Below are positions 22,541 to 32,213 of a stretch of DNA of 36,641 bases, piece after piece. Each line of letters opens with the position of its first letter. Position 1 is the stretch's first letter. The translations under genes were made by a program, and so were the position numbers. The stretch spans positions 1 through 36,641 of the forward strand of contig UQZR01000024.1 of assembly GCA_900545585.1 (NCBI GenBank). The letters are read 5' to 3'. Below the pieces are notes generated by a model that saw nothing but the letters and a program-made list of their open reading frames with translations, had not been told where the DNA came from and ran no database searches. This DNA comes from an uncultured Eubacteriales bacterium (GTDB lineage: Bacteria; Bacillota; Clostridia; Oscillospirales; Oscillospiraceae).

Positions 22541-23094
22541 AGAATGGCCTCGTCGTAGGTGGCGCTGACGCCGTAGATGCCGTTCAGGTGGGTCATGAAG
22601 GTATCCACCAGCTCATTCGCACCGAAGACGGTGACCACATACTCGCCCACCTCGGCCACGACCAGCTTGTCGGGGAAGCCGCACATCCACTGGCGGTGCA
22701 TGATGTTGTCACGCAGCTGCTGTGCCAGCTCAGCGGTGTCGCCGGTGGCGTGGTAGGCGGCGGCGGTGAAGGTGTTGGCGTTCATCATGTGGACAAGGGA
22801 CGCGGCCTCATCCACCGCAGCGGTCTCCGGCAGGCCCAGCTCGCTGTCCACCAGCGCACGGTCCTTCAGGTCGAAGACGCCGGGAGCGTCCTCGCGGGCG
22901 TTGGTCTCGGAGAAATCGCCGCCGGCAACGGCAAACTTCTCGTCCTCACCGTAGGTGTTCCATACCGTCTCCAGTATGTTCAGGGCGCTGGTGGGCGCTG
23001 CGGGCTTGTCGCCGCTGGCGTTATTCTTATCGCCGCAGGCGGCCAGACTTAGCAGCAGCAAGGCAGAAAGCATCATGGATACGATCTTTTTCAT
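22537..23094 (-). CDS. Lipoprotein of the DHHW-associated type
   Basis: 185 residues from ATG 23094-23092 behind GGAGGA. Signal peptide with the lipobox LAAC (about 18-21) and a short Asn/Ser/Pro linker. The C-terminal half contains HRQWMCGFPDKLVVAEVGEY, then VVTVFGANELVDTF; related clostridial proteins are often labelled bacteriocin transport accessory protein or DUF4358, although no transport role is shown (from memory). It is translationally coupled to the DHHW gene, so the pair probably acts together at the cell surface. Confidence 0.65.
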   Translation of the reverse strand: MKKIVSMMLSALLLLSLAACGDKNNASGDKPAAPTSALNILETVWNTYGEDEKFAVAGGDFSETNAREDAPGVFDLKDRALVDSELGLPETAAVDEAASLVHMMNANTFTAAAYHATGDTAELAQQLRDNIMHRQWMCGFPDKLVVAEVGEYVVTVFGANELVDTFMTHLNGIYGVSATYDEAIL

Positions 23095-23109
23095 GGAAAT
23101 GTCCTCCAA

Positions 23110-23293
23110 ATTTTCAGTGTTTCCGCGCAGGGAAAAGAAAGCGCGGCTGTGGATAGGACGCAGCCGCGCTTTGTTTTGTTCCCGACGGGCGGGTCTTTTC
23201 CGTCCATACGTCGTTGCGCTCGCTTGCCATACACAAAGTATTGCCTGCGCTCCCGCGCCTCGTCTGAGCGAAAAATCCCTCGCCCGTTAAGCG
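23110..23293. other. Terminator and possible dispersed repeat after cdd
   Basis: AAAGCGCGGCTG (23138-23149) pairs with CAGCCGCGCTTT (23161-23172); on the minus strand a T-rich tail follows, so it terminates cdd. The rest, about 23180-23290, is GC-rich DNA without a credible gene. Its minus strand can be read as RSDEARERRQYFVYGKRAQ, a string I recall from many intergenic places in related genomes, so it may be a repeated element. Confidence 0.45.
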
Positions 23294-23683
23294 TTACAAC
23301 CAACTTTGGTCAAACCCGTAGGGCAGCAGCTCCTTCAGGGCGAACTTCCTGCTCTCGCCCTTCTTATTCAGGCAGATGACGGTGAGATCGGGGGCGAACT
23401 CCATCATCACCTGGCGGCAGGTGCCGCAGGGTACGCAGTAGTCGTCGCTGCGTCCGGCGATGACGATGGTGTCAAAGTCGCGGTGCCCCTCGCTGACAGC
23501 CTTGAAGATGGCGGTGCGCTCGGCGCAGATGGTGGCGCCGTAGGCGGCGTTTTCGATGTTGCAGCCGGTGAACACCGTGCCGTCCCTGCACAGCAGGGCG
23601 GCGCCCACGGGGAAATGGGAATAGGGGACATAGGCCATATCCAGCATGTCGATGGCCTTCTGGCAAAGCGCCTGTTCGGTCAT
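23294..23683 (-). CDS. cdd: Cytidine deaminase
   Basis: 129 residues, the usual length of the homotetrameric form, ATG at 23683-23681 behind AAGGAGG. It deaminates cytidine and deoxycytidine to the uridine forms in pyrimidine salvage. GCNIENAAYGATICAERTAIF contains the catalytic CAE (zinc ligand Cys and proton-shuttle Glu, near residues 53-55), and PCGTCRQVMMEF carries the other two zinc cysteines (about 85-90). YVPYSHFPVGAALL is the substrate-side motif. It ends before a terminator and probably stands alone. Confidence 0.95.
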   Translation of the reverse strand: MTEQALCQKAIDMLDMAYVPYSHFPVGAALLCRDGTVFTGCNIENAAYGATICAERTAIFKAVSEGHRDFDTIVIAGRSDDYCVPCGTCRQVMMEFAPDLTVICLNKKGESRKFALKELLPYGFDQSWL

Positions 23684-23724
23684 GGATGGTTCCTCCTTAG
23701 TATGGTGTATTCGGATAATTTAAT

Positions 23725-25599
23725 TCAACTCAGTTCTGCCTGCCCGGTGTAGAGCTGGTAGTACTTGCCGTGCTGCGCCAGCAGCTGCTCGTGATCGCCG
23801 CGCTCGATGATGCGGCCCTGCTCCAGCACCAGAATGGCCTGGCTGTTGCGGACGGTGGACAGACGGTGGGCAATGACGAACACCGTGCGTCCCTCCATCA
23901 GGGAGTCCATGCCCCGCTCGATCAGGGTCTCGGTACGGGTGTCGATGGAGCTGGTGGCCTCGTCCAGAATGAGTACCGGCGGGTCGGACACGGCGGCCCG
24001 TGCGATGGCCAGCAGCTGGCGCTCGCCCTGACTGAGGCTGCCGCCGTCGCCGGTGATGACGGTGTCGTAGCCCTGGGGCAGGTGGCGGATGAAGCTGTCG
24101 GCGTTGGCCAGCTTCGCTGCGGCGCGGATCTCCTCATCCGTGGCGTCCAGCTTGCCGTAGCGAATGTTGTCGGCCACGGTGCCGGTGAACAGATGGGTAT
24201 CCTGCAGCACAATGCCCAGCGAACGGCGCAGGGAATCCTTGGCGATGTCCTTCACGTCGATGCCGTCGTAGGTGATAATACCCTGCTGCACGTCGTAGAA
24301 GCGGTTGATGAGATTGGTGATGGTGGTCTTGCCCGCACCGGTAGAGCCCACGAAGGCGATCTTCTGCCCGGGCTCGGCGAACAGGGACACATCGTTGAGC
24401 ACCGTCTTTTCCCCGTCGTAGGAGAAGGTCACGTGGTCAAAGCGCACGTCGCCCCGCAGTTCCACCAGCGTGCCATCCGGCTTTTTCCAGGCCCAGTGGC
24501 CGGTGCGCCGCTTCGTCTCTGTCAGGGTATCGCCGTTTTTCTCCACGCGGACGATGACGGTCTTGCCCTCATCGGTCTCGGGCTGTTCGTCCATGACGGC
24601 GAAGATGCGCTCGGCGCCGGCCGCCGCGGCCAGCAGGGTGTTGATCTGCTGGCTGATCTGACCCACGGGCTGACTCACCTGCTTGACGTACAGCAGGTAC
24701 GCGCCCAGAGAGCCGATGTCAAATACGCCGCCGATGGCCAGCAGGCCGCCCACGCAGCAGGTGACGGCGTAGTTGATCTTGCTGAGGTTGCCCATGGCGG
24801 GCATCATCATGCCGGCATAGGCCTGGGCAGCGGTGGCGGCGTCGCGGTAGTCGCCGTTGAGGGCGGTGAAGCGCTCCACGGCCTGACCCTCGTGGTTGAA
24901 TACCTTGATGACCTTCTGGCCTTCGATCATCTCCTCGATATAGCCGTTCAGCGCGCCCAGCGCCGCCTGCTGCCGCTGGAAATTGGCACGGCTGCGGCCG
25001 CCGATGACCTTCACCACCAGCCCCATCAGGCCCAGGAACAGGAAGGTGATCAGCGTCAGCCACGGGTTCAGCACGATCATCATCACCACGGTGCCCACAA
25101 AGGTCAGCACGTTGGAGATGATGCTGGCGAAGCTGCTGTTCAGCATCTCCGACACGGTGTCGATGTCGTTGGTGAAGCGGCTCATCAGGTCGCCGGACTG
25201 GTGGCGGTCATAGTAGCTGACGGGCAGCTGCTGCAGCCTGTTGAACAGGTCCTGCCGCAGGGCGGCCACCGTGTGCTGTGCCACGTGGACCATGATGCGG
25301 GCGTAGGCAAAGGAGCACAGAGAGCTCAGGAGGTACATCCCGCCCATCACCAGCAGCATTTTGAAAAGTCCCGGGAAATCGCCGGGGATGATATAGTCGT
25401 TGAGCAGCGGCTTCAGCAGGTAGCTGGTGGCCACGCTGGCTGCGGAGCTGATGAGAAGGCATACCGCCACCAGCACCAGCGACCCCTTATACTTGCCCAC
25501 GTAGCCCATGAGCTTTTTGAAGGTGCCCTTCATGTCCTTGGGCCGCTGATAGCCGTGATTGCGGCCATGGCCTCCGCCTGTGCGTTTCGTCTCAGCCAT
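23725..25599 (-). CDS. ABC exporter half-transporter (second subunit)
   Basis: 624 residues, ATG at 25599-25597 behind AAGGGG, overlapping the end of the upstream ABC gene by 8 bp. Six membrane helices lie in the first ~330 residues; the nucleotide-binding domain has Walker A GSTGAGKTT, signature LSQGE and Walker B LILDEATSSID, with the catalytic Glu intact. A ~45-residue insertion (EKNGDTLTETKRRTGHWAWK) precedes the nucleotide-binding domain. It pairs with the upstream subunit as a heterodimeric LmrCD/YheHI-type drug exporter at the cell membrane. The adjacent MarR gene suggests control by toxic substrates. Confidence 0.9.
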   Translation of the reverse strand: MAETKRTGGGHGRNHGYQRPKDMKGTFKKLMGYVGKYKGSLVLVAVCLLISSAASVATSYLLKPLLNDYIIPGDFPGLFKMLLVMGGMYLLSSLCSFAYARIMVHVAQHTVAALRQDLFNRLQQLPVSYYDRHQSGDLMSRFTNDIDTVSEMLNSSFASIISNVLTFVGTVVMMIVLNPWLTLITFLFLGLMGLVVKVIGGRSRANFQRQQAALGALNGYIEEMIEGQKVIKVFNHEGQAVERFTALNGDYRDAATAAQAYAGMMMPAMGNLSKINYAVTCCVGGLLAIGGVFDIGSLGAYLLYVKQVSQPVGQISQQINTLLAAAAGAERIFAVMDEQPETDEGKTVIVRVEKNGDTLTETKRRTGHWAWKKPDGTLVELRGDVRFDHVTFSYDGEKTVLNDVSLFAEPGQKIAFVGSTGAGKTTITNLINRFYDVQQGIITYDGIDVKDIAKDSLRRSLGIVLQDTHLFTGTVADNIRYGKLDATDEEIRAAAKLANADSFIRHLPQGYDTVITGDGGSLSQGERQLLAIARAAVSDPPVLILDEATSSIDTRTETLIERGMDSLMEGRTVFVIAHRLSTVRNSQAILVLEQGRIIERGDHEQLLAQHGKYYQLYTGQAELS

Positions 25600-27328
25600 C
25601 GATGCTCACCCCTTCCTGCTGGGATTCATAGACCTCGCGGTAGATCTCGCAGCTGTCCATCAGCTGCTCATGGGTGCCCTGTCCCACCACGCGGCCGTCG
25701 TCCAGCACCAGGATCATATCCGCGTCCATGACGGAGGTGATGCGCTGAGCGATGATGAGCTTGGTAGCGCCGGGCAGCGCCGTTTTCAGAGCGCCGCGGA
25801 TCTTGGCGTCGGTGGCGGTGTCCACCGCGCTGGTAGAGTCGTCCAGGATCAGTACCTTGGGCTGCCGCAGAATGGCCCGGGCGATGCACAGGCGCTGCTT
25901 CTGGCCGCCGGAGACGTTGGTGCCGCCCTGCTCGATATAGGTGTCGTAGCCGTCGGGCATCCGCTGAATGAATTCGTCGGCGCAGGCCATGCGGCAGGCC
26001 TCCTCGATCTCCTGATCGGTGGCGTCCTCACGGCCCCAGCGCAGGTTCTCCCGAATGGTACCGGAGAACAGGGTGTTCTTCTGCAGCACCATGGCGCAGC
26101 CGTCGCGCAGCGCCTCCATGGTGTACTCCCTGACGTTGCGGCCGCCCACGGAGACGGCGCCCTCATTCACCTCGTACAGACGGGGGATCATGCTGACCAG
26201 CGTAGTCTTAGCGCTGCCGGTGCCGCCCAGAATGCCCACAGTCATACCGCTTTCGATGTGCAGGTCGATGTCCGTCAGGTTCCAGCTCTCCGCCGTGGGG
26301 TGATACTTGAAATACACGTGATCGAACCGGATATCGCCGTTGTCCACAGTCAATGCGGCATCGGCCTGGGCATCGGTGATCTGGGGCTGTTCGTCCAGCA
26401 CCTCCACGATGCGCCTGCCGCAGGCGATGGCACGGGTCAGGAACATCAGCACCATGGACACCATCATCAGGGACATCAGGATCTCGCTGGAATAGGTGAA
26501 GAACGCCATCAGGTCGCCGGAGAGCAGGGTGCCCTCCGCCACGTCGTGACCGCCCAGCCACATCAGCGCCACCGTGGTGCCGCCCATGATCATGATTATG
26601 ATGGGCATGAACATCACCACGAACCCAAAGGCCCTCTCCGCCGTGTCGCGGAGCTTATTGCTGCGGCTCTGGAATTTTTGCTCCTCCCGCTCCTCGCGGA
26701 CGAAGGATTTCACCACGCGGACGGCGTTCAGATTCTCCTGCACCACCAGGTTCAGATCATCGGTGGCGTTCTGCAGCGCCGTGAAAAACGGCCCCACGTA
26801 GCGGATGACGATGACCACTGCGAGGATCAGCAGCGGCACCGCCACCAGGAACACCTGGCTCAGGTCCAGACTGATCTGCATGGCCTTTATCAGCGCCGTC
26901 ACCAGCATCACCGGCGCACGCACACACATGCGCATGCCCATGAACATGGTCATCTGCACCGATGACACGTCGTTGGTCAGGCGGGTGATGAGGCTGGCGG
27001 TGGAGAAGCGCTCGATGTTGGCGAAGGAGAAGCGCTGCACCTGCTCATACTCCGCCTGCCGCAGGTTGGCGCCGAAGCCCATGGCCGCCTTGGCGGCCAG
27101 CGCCGCCGCACCCACGCCGCACAGCAGCGCCGCCATGGCCATCAGGAACATTTTCAGGCCCGTCAGTAAAATATAGCTGCGGTCGCCGTTGGCGATGCCC
27201 ACGTCCACGATCTCACTCATGGCCTGGGGCAGCTCCAGCTCCAGCACAGACTCGCCCACCGAGCACAATACGCCCAGCAGGATATACAGCCCATATCCCC
27301 GTGTATACGGGGCAAGCTTTTTCAGCAT
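25592..27328 (-). CDS. ABC exporter half-transporter (first subunit)
   Basis: 578 residues, ATG at 27328-27326 behind GGAGGA, overlapping the MarR stop by 7 bp. Six membrane helices precede a nucleotide-binding domain with Walker A GGTGSAKTT (Ala where Gly is usual), signature NVSGGQKQR and Walker B VLILDDSTSAVD, in which Asp stands where the catalytic Glu belongs. One degenerate site is normal in heterodimeric exporters, whose other site hydrolyses ATP. It works with the following subunit. Substrates cannot be inferred from sequence. Confidence 0.9.
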   Translation of the reverse strand: MLKKLAPYTRGYGLYILLGVLCSVGESVLELELPQAMSEIVDVGIANGDRSYILLTGLKMFLMAMAALLCGVGAAALAAKAAMGFGANLRQAEYEQVQRFSFANIERFSTASLITRLTNDVSSVQMTMFMGMRMCVRAPVMLVTALIKAMQISLDLSQVFLVAVPLLILAVVIVIRYVGPFFTALQNATDDLNLVVQENLNAVRVVKSFVREEREEQKFQSRSNKLRDTAERAFGFVVMFMPIIIMIMGGTTVALMWLGGHDVAEGTLLSGDLMAFFTYSSEILMSLMMVSMVLMFLTRAIACGRRIVEVLDEQPQITDAQADAALTVDNGDIRFDHVYFKYHPTAESWNLTDIDLHIESGMTVGILGGTGSAKTTLVSMIPRLYEVNEGAVSVGGRNVREYTMEALRDGCAMVLQKNTLFSGTIRENLRWGREDATDQEIEEACRMACADEFIQRMPDGYDTYIEQGGTNVSGGQKQRLCIARAILRQPKVLILDDSTSAVDTATDAKIRGALKTALPGATKLIIAQRITSVMDADMILVLDDGRVVGQGTHEQLMDSCEIYREVYESQQEGVSIDG

Positions 27329-27777
27329 GACCCGTCCTCCTCCGAGAGATTTTTCGCCACCCGTGTCAGAAGCGACGCCAGCTGCCGGATCTCCTCCGGC
27401 GACAGCCCCTTCTCCAGACGGTCGTTGACCTCCCTGGCGATGGCGATGAATTTGTCATAAAACTGCATGCCCTGCTCCGTCAGAGCCAGGATGCGGCAGC
27501 GGCCGTCGGATTTGCTGGCGGTGCGCCGCAGCATGCCCTTCTCCTCCAGCCGGTCCACAATGCCGTTGACGGTACTGGGCTTCACCATCAGGTGCCGCTC
27601 CAGCTGCTTCTGGTTTACCGGCCCCTCCGTCTCGTGGAGGTAGATCAGCGTCCTGCACTGCATGGGCGATACGTCGTACTGCCGCAGCCGCCGGTCCATC
27701 AGCTTATGCGCCTGATGGTCGCAGTATCCAAACAGAGGGCCGAAATGCTCGGGCCTCTCTGTGATGCACTCCAACAT
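27322..27777 (-). CDS. MarR-family regulator of the ABC exporter
   Basis: 151 residues, ATG at 27777-27775 behind AAGGGAGA. A winged HTH lies at about 50-100: QKQLERHLMVKPSTVNGIVD is the helix-turn-helix and LEEKGMLRRTASKSDGR the wing, flanked by dimerisation helices. It is first in a three-gene overlapping operon with the two ABC subunits, so it is a substrate-responsive autorepressor of an efflux pump by the usual model (inference). The palindrome at 27815-27826 is its likely operator. Confidence 0.9.
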   Translation of the reverse strand: MLECITERPEHFGPLFGYCDHQAHKLMDRRLRQYDVSPMQCRTLIYLHETEGPVNQKQLERHLMVKPSTVNGIVDRLEEKGMLRRTASKSDGRCRILALTEQGMQFYDKFIAIAREVNDRLEKGLSPEEIRQLASLLTRVAKNLSEEDGSC

Positions 27778-27814
27778 AATGTGTCTCCCTTCTGTTTAGT
27801 TTGCACGCAAATTA

Positions 27815-27855
27815 TTAGCGCGCTAAATAATAGCACGGTGCTTTTCCAATGTCAA
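27815..27855 (-). promoter_or_regulatory. Promoter and MarR operator of the exporter operon
   Basis: Minus strand: TTGACA (27855-27850), a 17-nt spacer and TATTAT (27832-27827). TTAGCGCGCTAA (27815-27826) is a perfect 12-bp palindrome, longer with flanking ATTATT/AATAAT, placed directly after the -10 box, where a bound MarR dimer would block transcription. Confidence 0.75.
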
Positions 27856-27884
27856 GAGCGTATTTGCGCGGAGCTTATGAACAA

Positions 27885-27904
27885 TTTGTGAATCTTCTCA
27901 CAAA
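27885..27904. promoter_or_regulatory. CRP/FNR-type inverted repeat
   Basis: TTTGTGA (27885-27891) and TCACAAA (27898-27904) are separated by 6 nt, so the core is TGTGA-N6-TCACA, the consensus of CRP-type sites. It lies just upstream of the rightward promoter at 27909-27936 and 30 nt behind the exporter promoter. Confidence 0.5.
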
Positions 27905-27908
27905 GCCG

Positions 27909-27936
27909 TTGACTTTCCGGAATGCCGTGTTATGAT
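27909..27936 (+). promoter_or_regulatory. Rightward promoter ahead of the feoB leader
   Basis: TTGACT (27909-27914), a 16-nt spacer and TATGAT (27931-27936). Transcription would start near 27943, about 366 nt before the feoB start codon. Confidence 0.6.
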
Positions 27937-27983
27937 AGCATCAGAAAGCAAGTAAGTGACATTGTTATTCTCTCTCCTTTACC

Positions 27984-28214
27984 AAAAAGCAACCGCGCAC
28001 CCTCGGGTGCGCGGTTGCTTTTTTATGACATGTTCCGCAGTATCCCCGATTTTCGGAAAGGAAGAATGTGTGCAAGAAACCCATCAGGGGTGTCTTGCAC
28101 GTTCAATTCCCGCCGCAGCGGCTGAAAGTAAAACCGCCTTCGGGCGGCTTTACTTTTCTGCGTTTGCCGGAAACCGGCAAACGCAGTCGCGCACCCTCGG
28201 GTGCGCGACTGCGT
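27984..28214 (+). promoter_or_regulatory. Array of five hairpins in the feoB leader
   Basis: H1 27984-28023 (18-bp stem, loop CTCG, then T-run); H2 28070-28100 (GTGCAAGA/TCTTGCAC); H3 28125-28156 (TTCG loop); H4 28158-28186 (13-bp stem, loop AAA); H5 28181-28214 (15-bp stem, loop CTCG, then TTTTT). H4 and H5 share bases 28181-28186, so they exclude each other. H1 and H5 are terminator-like, but no gene ends here because the flanking genes diverge. This suggests attenuation of feoB or a small RNA; it may also be a dispersed intergenic repeat. Confidence 0.6.
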
Positions 28215-28308
28215 TTTTATGGCGTACCCCGCCATCATAGCCCTGCACCTGCCGCCCCGCCGCCGCATAGGATGGCCGGAAGCAGCCTGCAGAAGGAGGA
28301 GACAGTCA

Positions 28309-30135
28309 ATGGATCAGTACACAGCGGCGCTGGCGGGCAACCCCAACGTGGGAAAATCCACAGTGTTCAACACCCTGACGGGCATGCGCCAGCACACAGG
28401 CAACTGGCCCGGGAAAACGGTGGCGGTAGCGGAGGGCGCCTACACGTGGCGGGGCGCGGCCTTCCGGCTCATCGACCTGCCTGGGACCTACTCCCTGCGG
28501 GCAGACTCGCCGGAGGAGCAGATCGCCCGGGACTTCATCTGCGGCGGCGGTGCCGATGTCACCGTGCTGGTGGCGGACGCCACCTGCCTCCGGCGGAACC
28601 TGCATCTGGCGGTGCAGCTGCGCTGCCGCACGCCGCGGCTGGTAGTGTGCGTGAATCTGATGGACGAGGCCCGCCGCAAGGGCGTCGCCGTAGACGCGGA
28701 CGCCCTGTCCCGCGGGCTGGACGCACCGGTGGTGACGGCGACGGCACGGAGCGGGCAGGGGCTGGACGATCTGCGCACGGCGGTGCTGGACATGGCGCGG
28801 CGGGAGCCGTGGGAGGACACGTGGCCGCCATTGGACGGAGATGACAGCGCCGCCGTGGCCCGCCGGGCATCGGCCATCGCTGATGCCTGTCTCTCCCGCC
28901 GCCCCGAGGAGGTCCACACCCGTGACCGGCGGCTGGACCGCGTGCTCACCGGCTGGGGCGGCGTGCCGGTGATGCTGCTGCTGTTGGGCGCGGTGCTGTG
29001 GCTCACCATCTGGGGCGCCAACCGGCCCTCGGAGCTGCTGAGCCGGTGGCTCATGTCGGCGCAGGAGCCGCTGCGAGCCCTGCTGGGCGGCGCGCCATGG
29101 TGGCTGCGGGAATCGCTGGTGGACGGGGTATACCGCACGGCGGCGTGGGTGGTGGCGGTGATGCTGCCGCCCATGGCCATCTTCTTCCCGCTGTTCACCC
29201 TGCTGGAGGACGCGGGGTATCTGCCGCGGGTGGCCTTTCTCATGGACCGGTGCTTCCGCGCCGCCGGCGGCAGCGGCCGTCAGAGCCTCACCATGTGCAT
29301 GGGGCTGGGGTGCAACGCCTGCGGCGTCACGGGCTGCCGCATCATCGACAGTCCGCGGGAACGGCTGGTAGCCATCCTCACCAATGCCTTCATTCCCTGC
29401 AATGGCCGGTTCCCCACGCTGATCGTCCTCATCAGTCTGTTCTTTCCGGGCGGCGCGGCCGGGGTGGGACGCTCTCTGTCGGCCGCCGCCATGCTGCTGG
29501 GTTGCCTGCTGTTTGCCGCGGCCATGACGCTGCTGGCCTCCCGCCTGCTGACGGCCACGGTGCTGCGGGGCCAGCTGTCCGCCTTCACGCTGGAGCTGCC
29601 GCCCTACCGCATGCCCCAGGTAGGACAGGTGCTGGTGCGGTCGCTGCTGGACCGGACGCTGTTCGTGCTGGGCCGTGCCGTAACGGTAGCGGCCCCTGCG
29701 GGACTGGTGATCTGGGTGCTGGGCCGCGTGCCGGCGGGCAGCGGCACACTGCTGACGGCGCTGGCCGGCGCGCTGGACGGCCCCGGGCGGCTGATGGGGT
29801 TGGACGGCATGGTGCTGCTGGCGTTTCTGCTGGGCTTTCCTGCCAATGAGATCGTGCTGCCGGTGCTGCTGATGGGCTATCTGCGGTCAGGGAGCCTGAC
29901 GGCGGCGGGGCTGACGGAGCTGGGTCCCGTTCTCGCCGCCCACGGCTGGACGGCGGAGACGGCGTTGTGTATGCTGGTGCTGTGCCTGCTGCACTTCCCC
30001 TGCGGTACCACGTGCCTCACCATCCTCCGCGAGACGGGCAGTGCCCGCTGGACGGCGCTGGCGGCGGCGCTGCCCACAGCCATGGGTATGGCGCTGTGCA
30101 TGCTCATCCACGGCGCGGTGACGCTGCTGGGATAG
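28309..30135 (+). CDS. feoB: Ferrous iron transporter FeoB
   Basis: 608 residues, ATG 28309 behind AGAAGGAGGAG; earlier in-frame starts lie inside the leader hairpins. The N-terminal G domain has GNPNVGKS (10-17), DLPGTYSL (G3) and NLMDEA (G4). The membrane part carries the two FeoB gate blocks, GLGCNACGVTGCRIIDSPRE and RLVAILTNAFIPCNGRFPT, and about eight helices. It imports Fe2+ across the cell membrane under anaerobic conditions. It is slightly shorter than the E. coli form. No feoA precedes it; a FeoA-like gene is at 21315-21569. The long structured leader suggests regulation after initiation. Confidence 0.93.
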   Translation: MDQYTAALAGNPNVGKSTVFNTLTGMRQHTGNWPGKTVAVAEGAYTWRGAAFRLIDLPGTYSLRADSPEEQIARDFICGGGADVTVLVADATCLRRNLHLAVQLRCRTPRLVVCVNLMDEARRKGVAVDADALSRGLDAPVVTATARSGQGLDDLRTAVLDMARREPWEDTWPPLDGDDSAAVARRASAIADACLSRRPEEVHTRDRRLDRVLTGWGGVPVMLLLLGAVLWLTIWGANRPSELLSRWLMSAQEPLRALLGGAPWWLRESLVDGVYRTAAWVVAVMLPPMAIFFPLFTLLEDAGYLPRVAFLMDRCFRAAGGSGRQSLTMCMGLGCNACGVTGCRIIDSPRERLVAILTNAFIPCNGRFPTLIVLISLFFPGGAAGVGRSLSAAAMLLGCLLFAAAMTLLASRLLTATVLRGQLSAFTLELPPYRMPQVGQVLVRSLLDRTLFVLGRAVTVAAPAGLVIWVLGRVPAGSGTLLTALAGALDGPGRLMGLDGMVLLAFLLGFPANEIVLPVLLMGYLRSGSLTAAGLTELGPVLAAHGWTAETALCMLVLCLLHFPCGTTCLTILRETGSARWTALAAALPTAMGMALCMLIHGAVTLLG

Positions 30136-30153
30136 CGCCTCGACAAAAAACAG

Positions 30154-30182
30154 TTGCCAAGCGGCAACTTTTGTAGTAGAAT
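30154..30182 (+). promoter_or_regulatory. Promoter of the SRP RNA
   Basis: TTGCCA (30154-30159), a 17-nt spacer and TAGAAT (30177-30182). Expected start of transcription is near 30189, at the 5' end of the RNA. Confidence 0.7.
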
Positions 30183-30189
30183 AAGCGGG

Positions 30190-30340
30190 TGAACTTGTCC
30201 TCCGCCGATAGCTGCGGGGCCGGTCTCGCGCAATGGATACCCACGAATCATGTCAGGCGGGGAACCGAGCAGCATTAAGAGGGATCATCCATGTGCCGCG
30301 GGGAAGCCGGCTTCGCGGCTATGGGCGGAGGACGTTCTAT
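30190..30340 (+). ncRNA. ffs: Signal recognition particle RNA (4.5S/scRNA)
   Basis: GTCAGGCGGGGAACCGAGCA (from 30252) is the helix 8 hallmark with the GGAA tetraloop region that binds Ffh. The ends close with GTCCTCCGCC (30197-30206) against GGCGGAGGAC (30324-30333), with further pairing inside (TAGCTGCG against CGCGGCTA). It directs nascent membrane proteins to the translocon with Ffh. Length is about 145 nt, between the short 4.5S and the long Bacillus type. Its place directly ahead of dnaX is the same as scr in Bacillus. A T-rich stretch follows at 30336-30346. The exact ends are estimated. Confidence 0.88.
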
Positions 30341-30365
30341 TTTTGTTACGACAGGAGGTGTGCCC

Positions 30366-32186
<1,821 letters not shown>

Positions 32187-32213
32187 ACTGATGATACAAA
32201 GGAGAATAACGAC

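Noticed and set aside
23770..25731. Long plus-strand open frame opposite the ABC subunit
   Set aside because: Antisense to a clear ABC transporter, His/Gly/Val-rich, no motifs.
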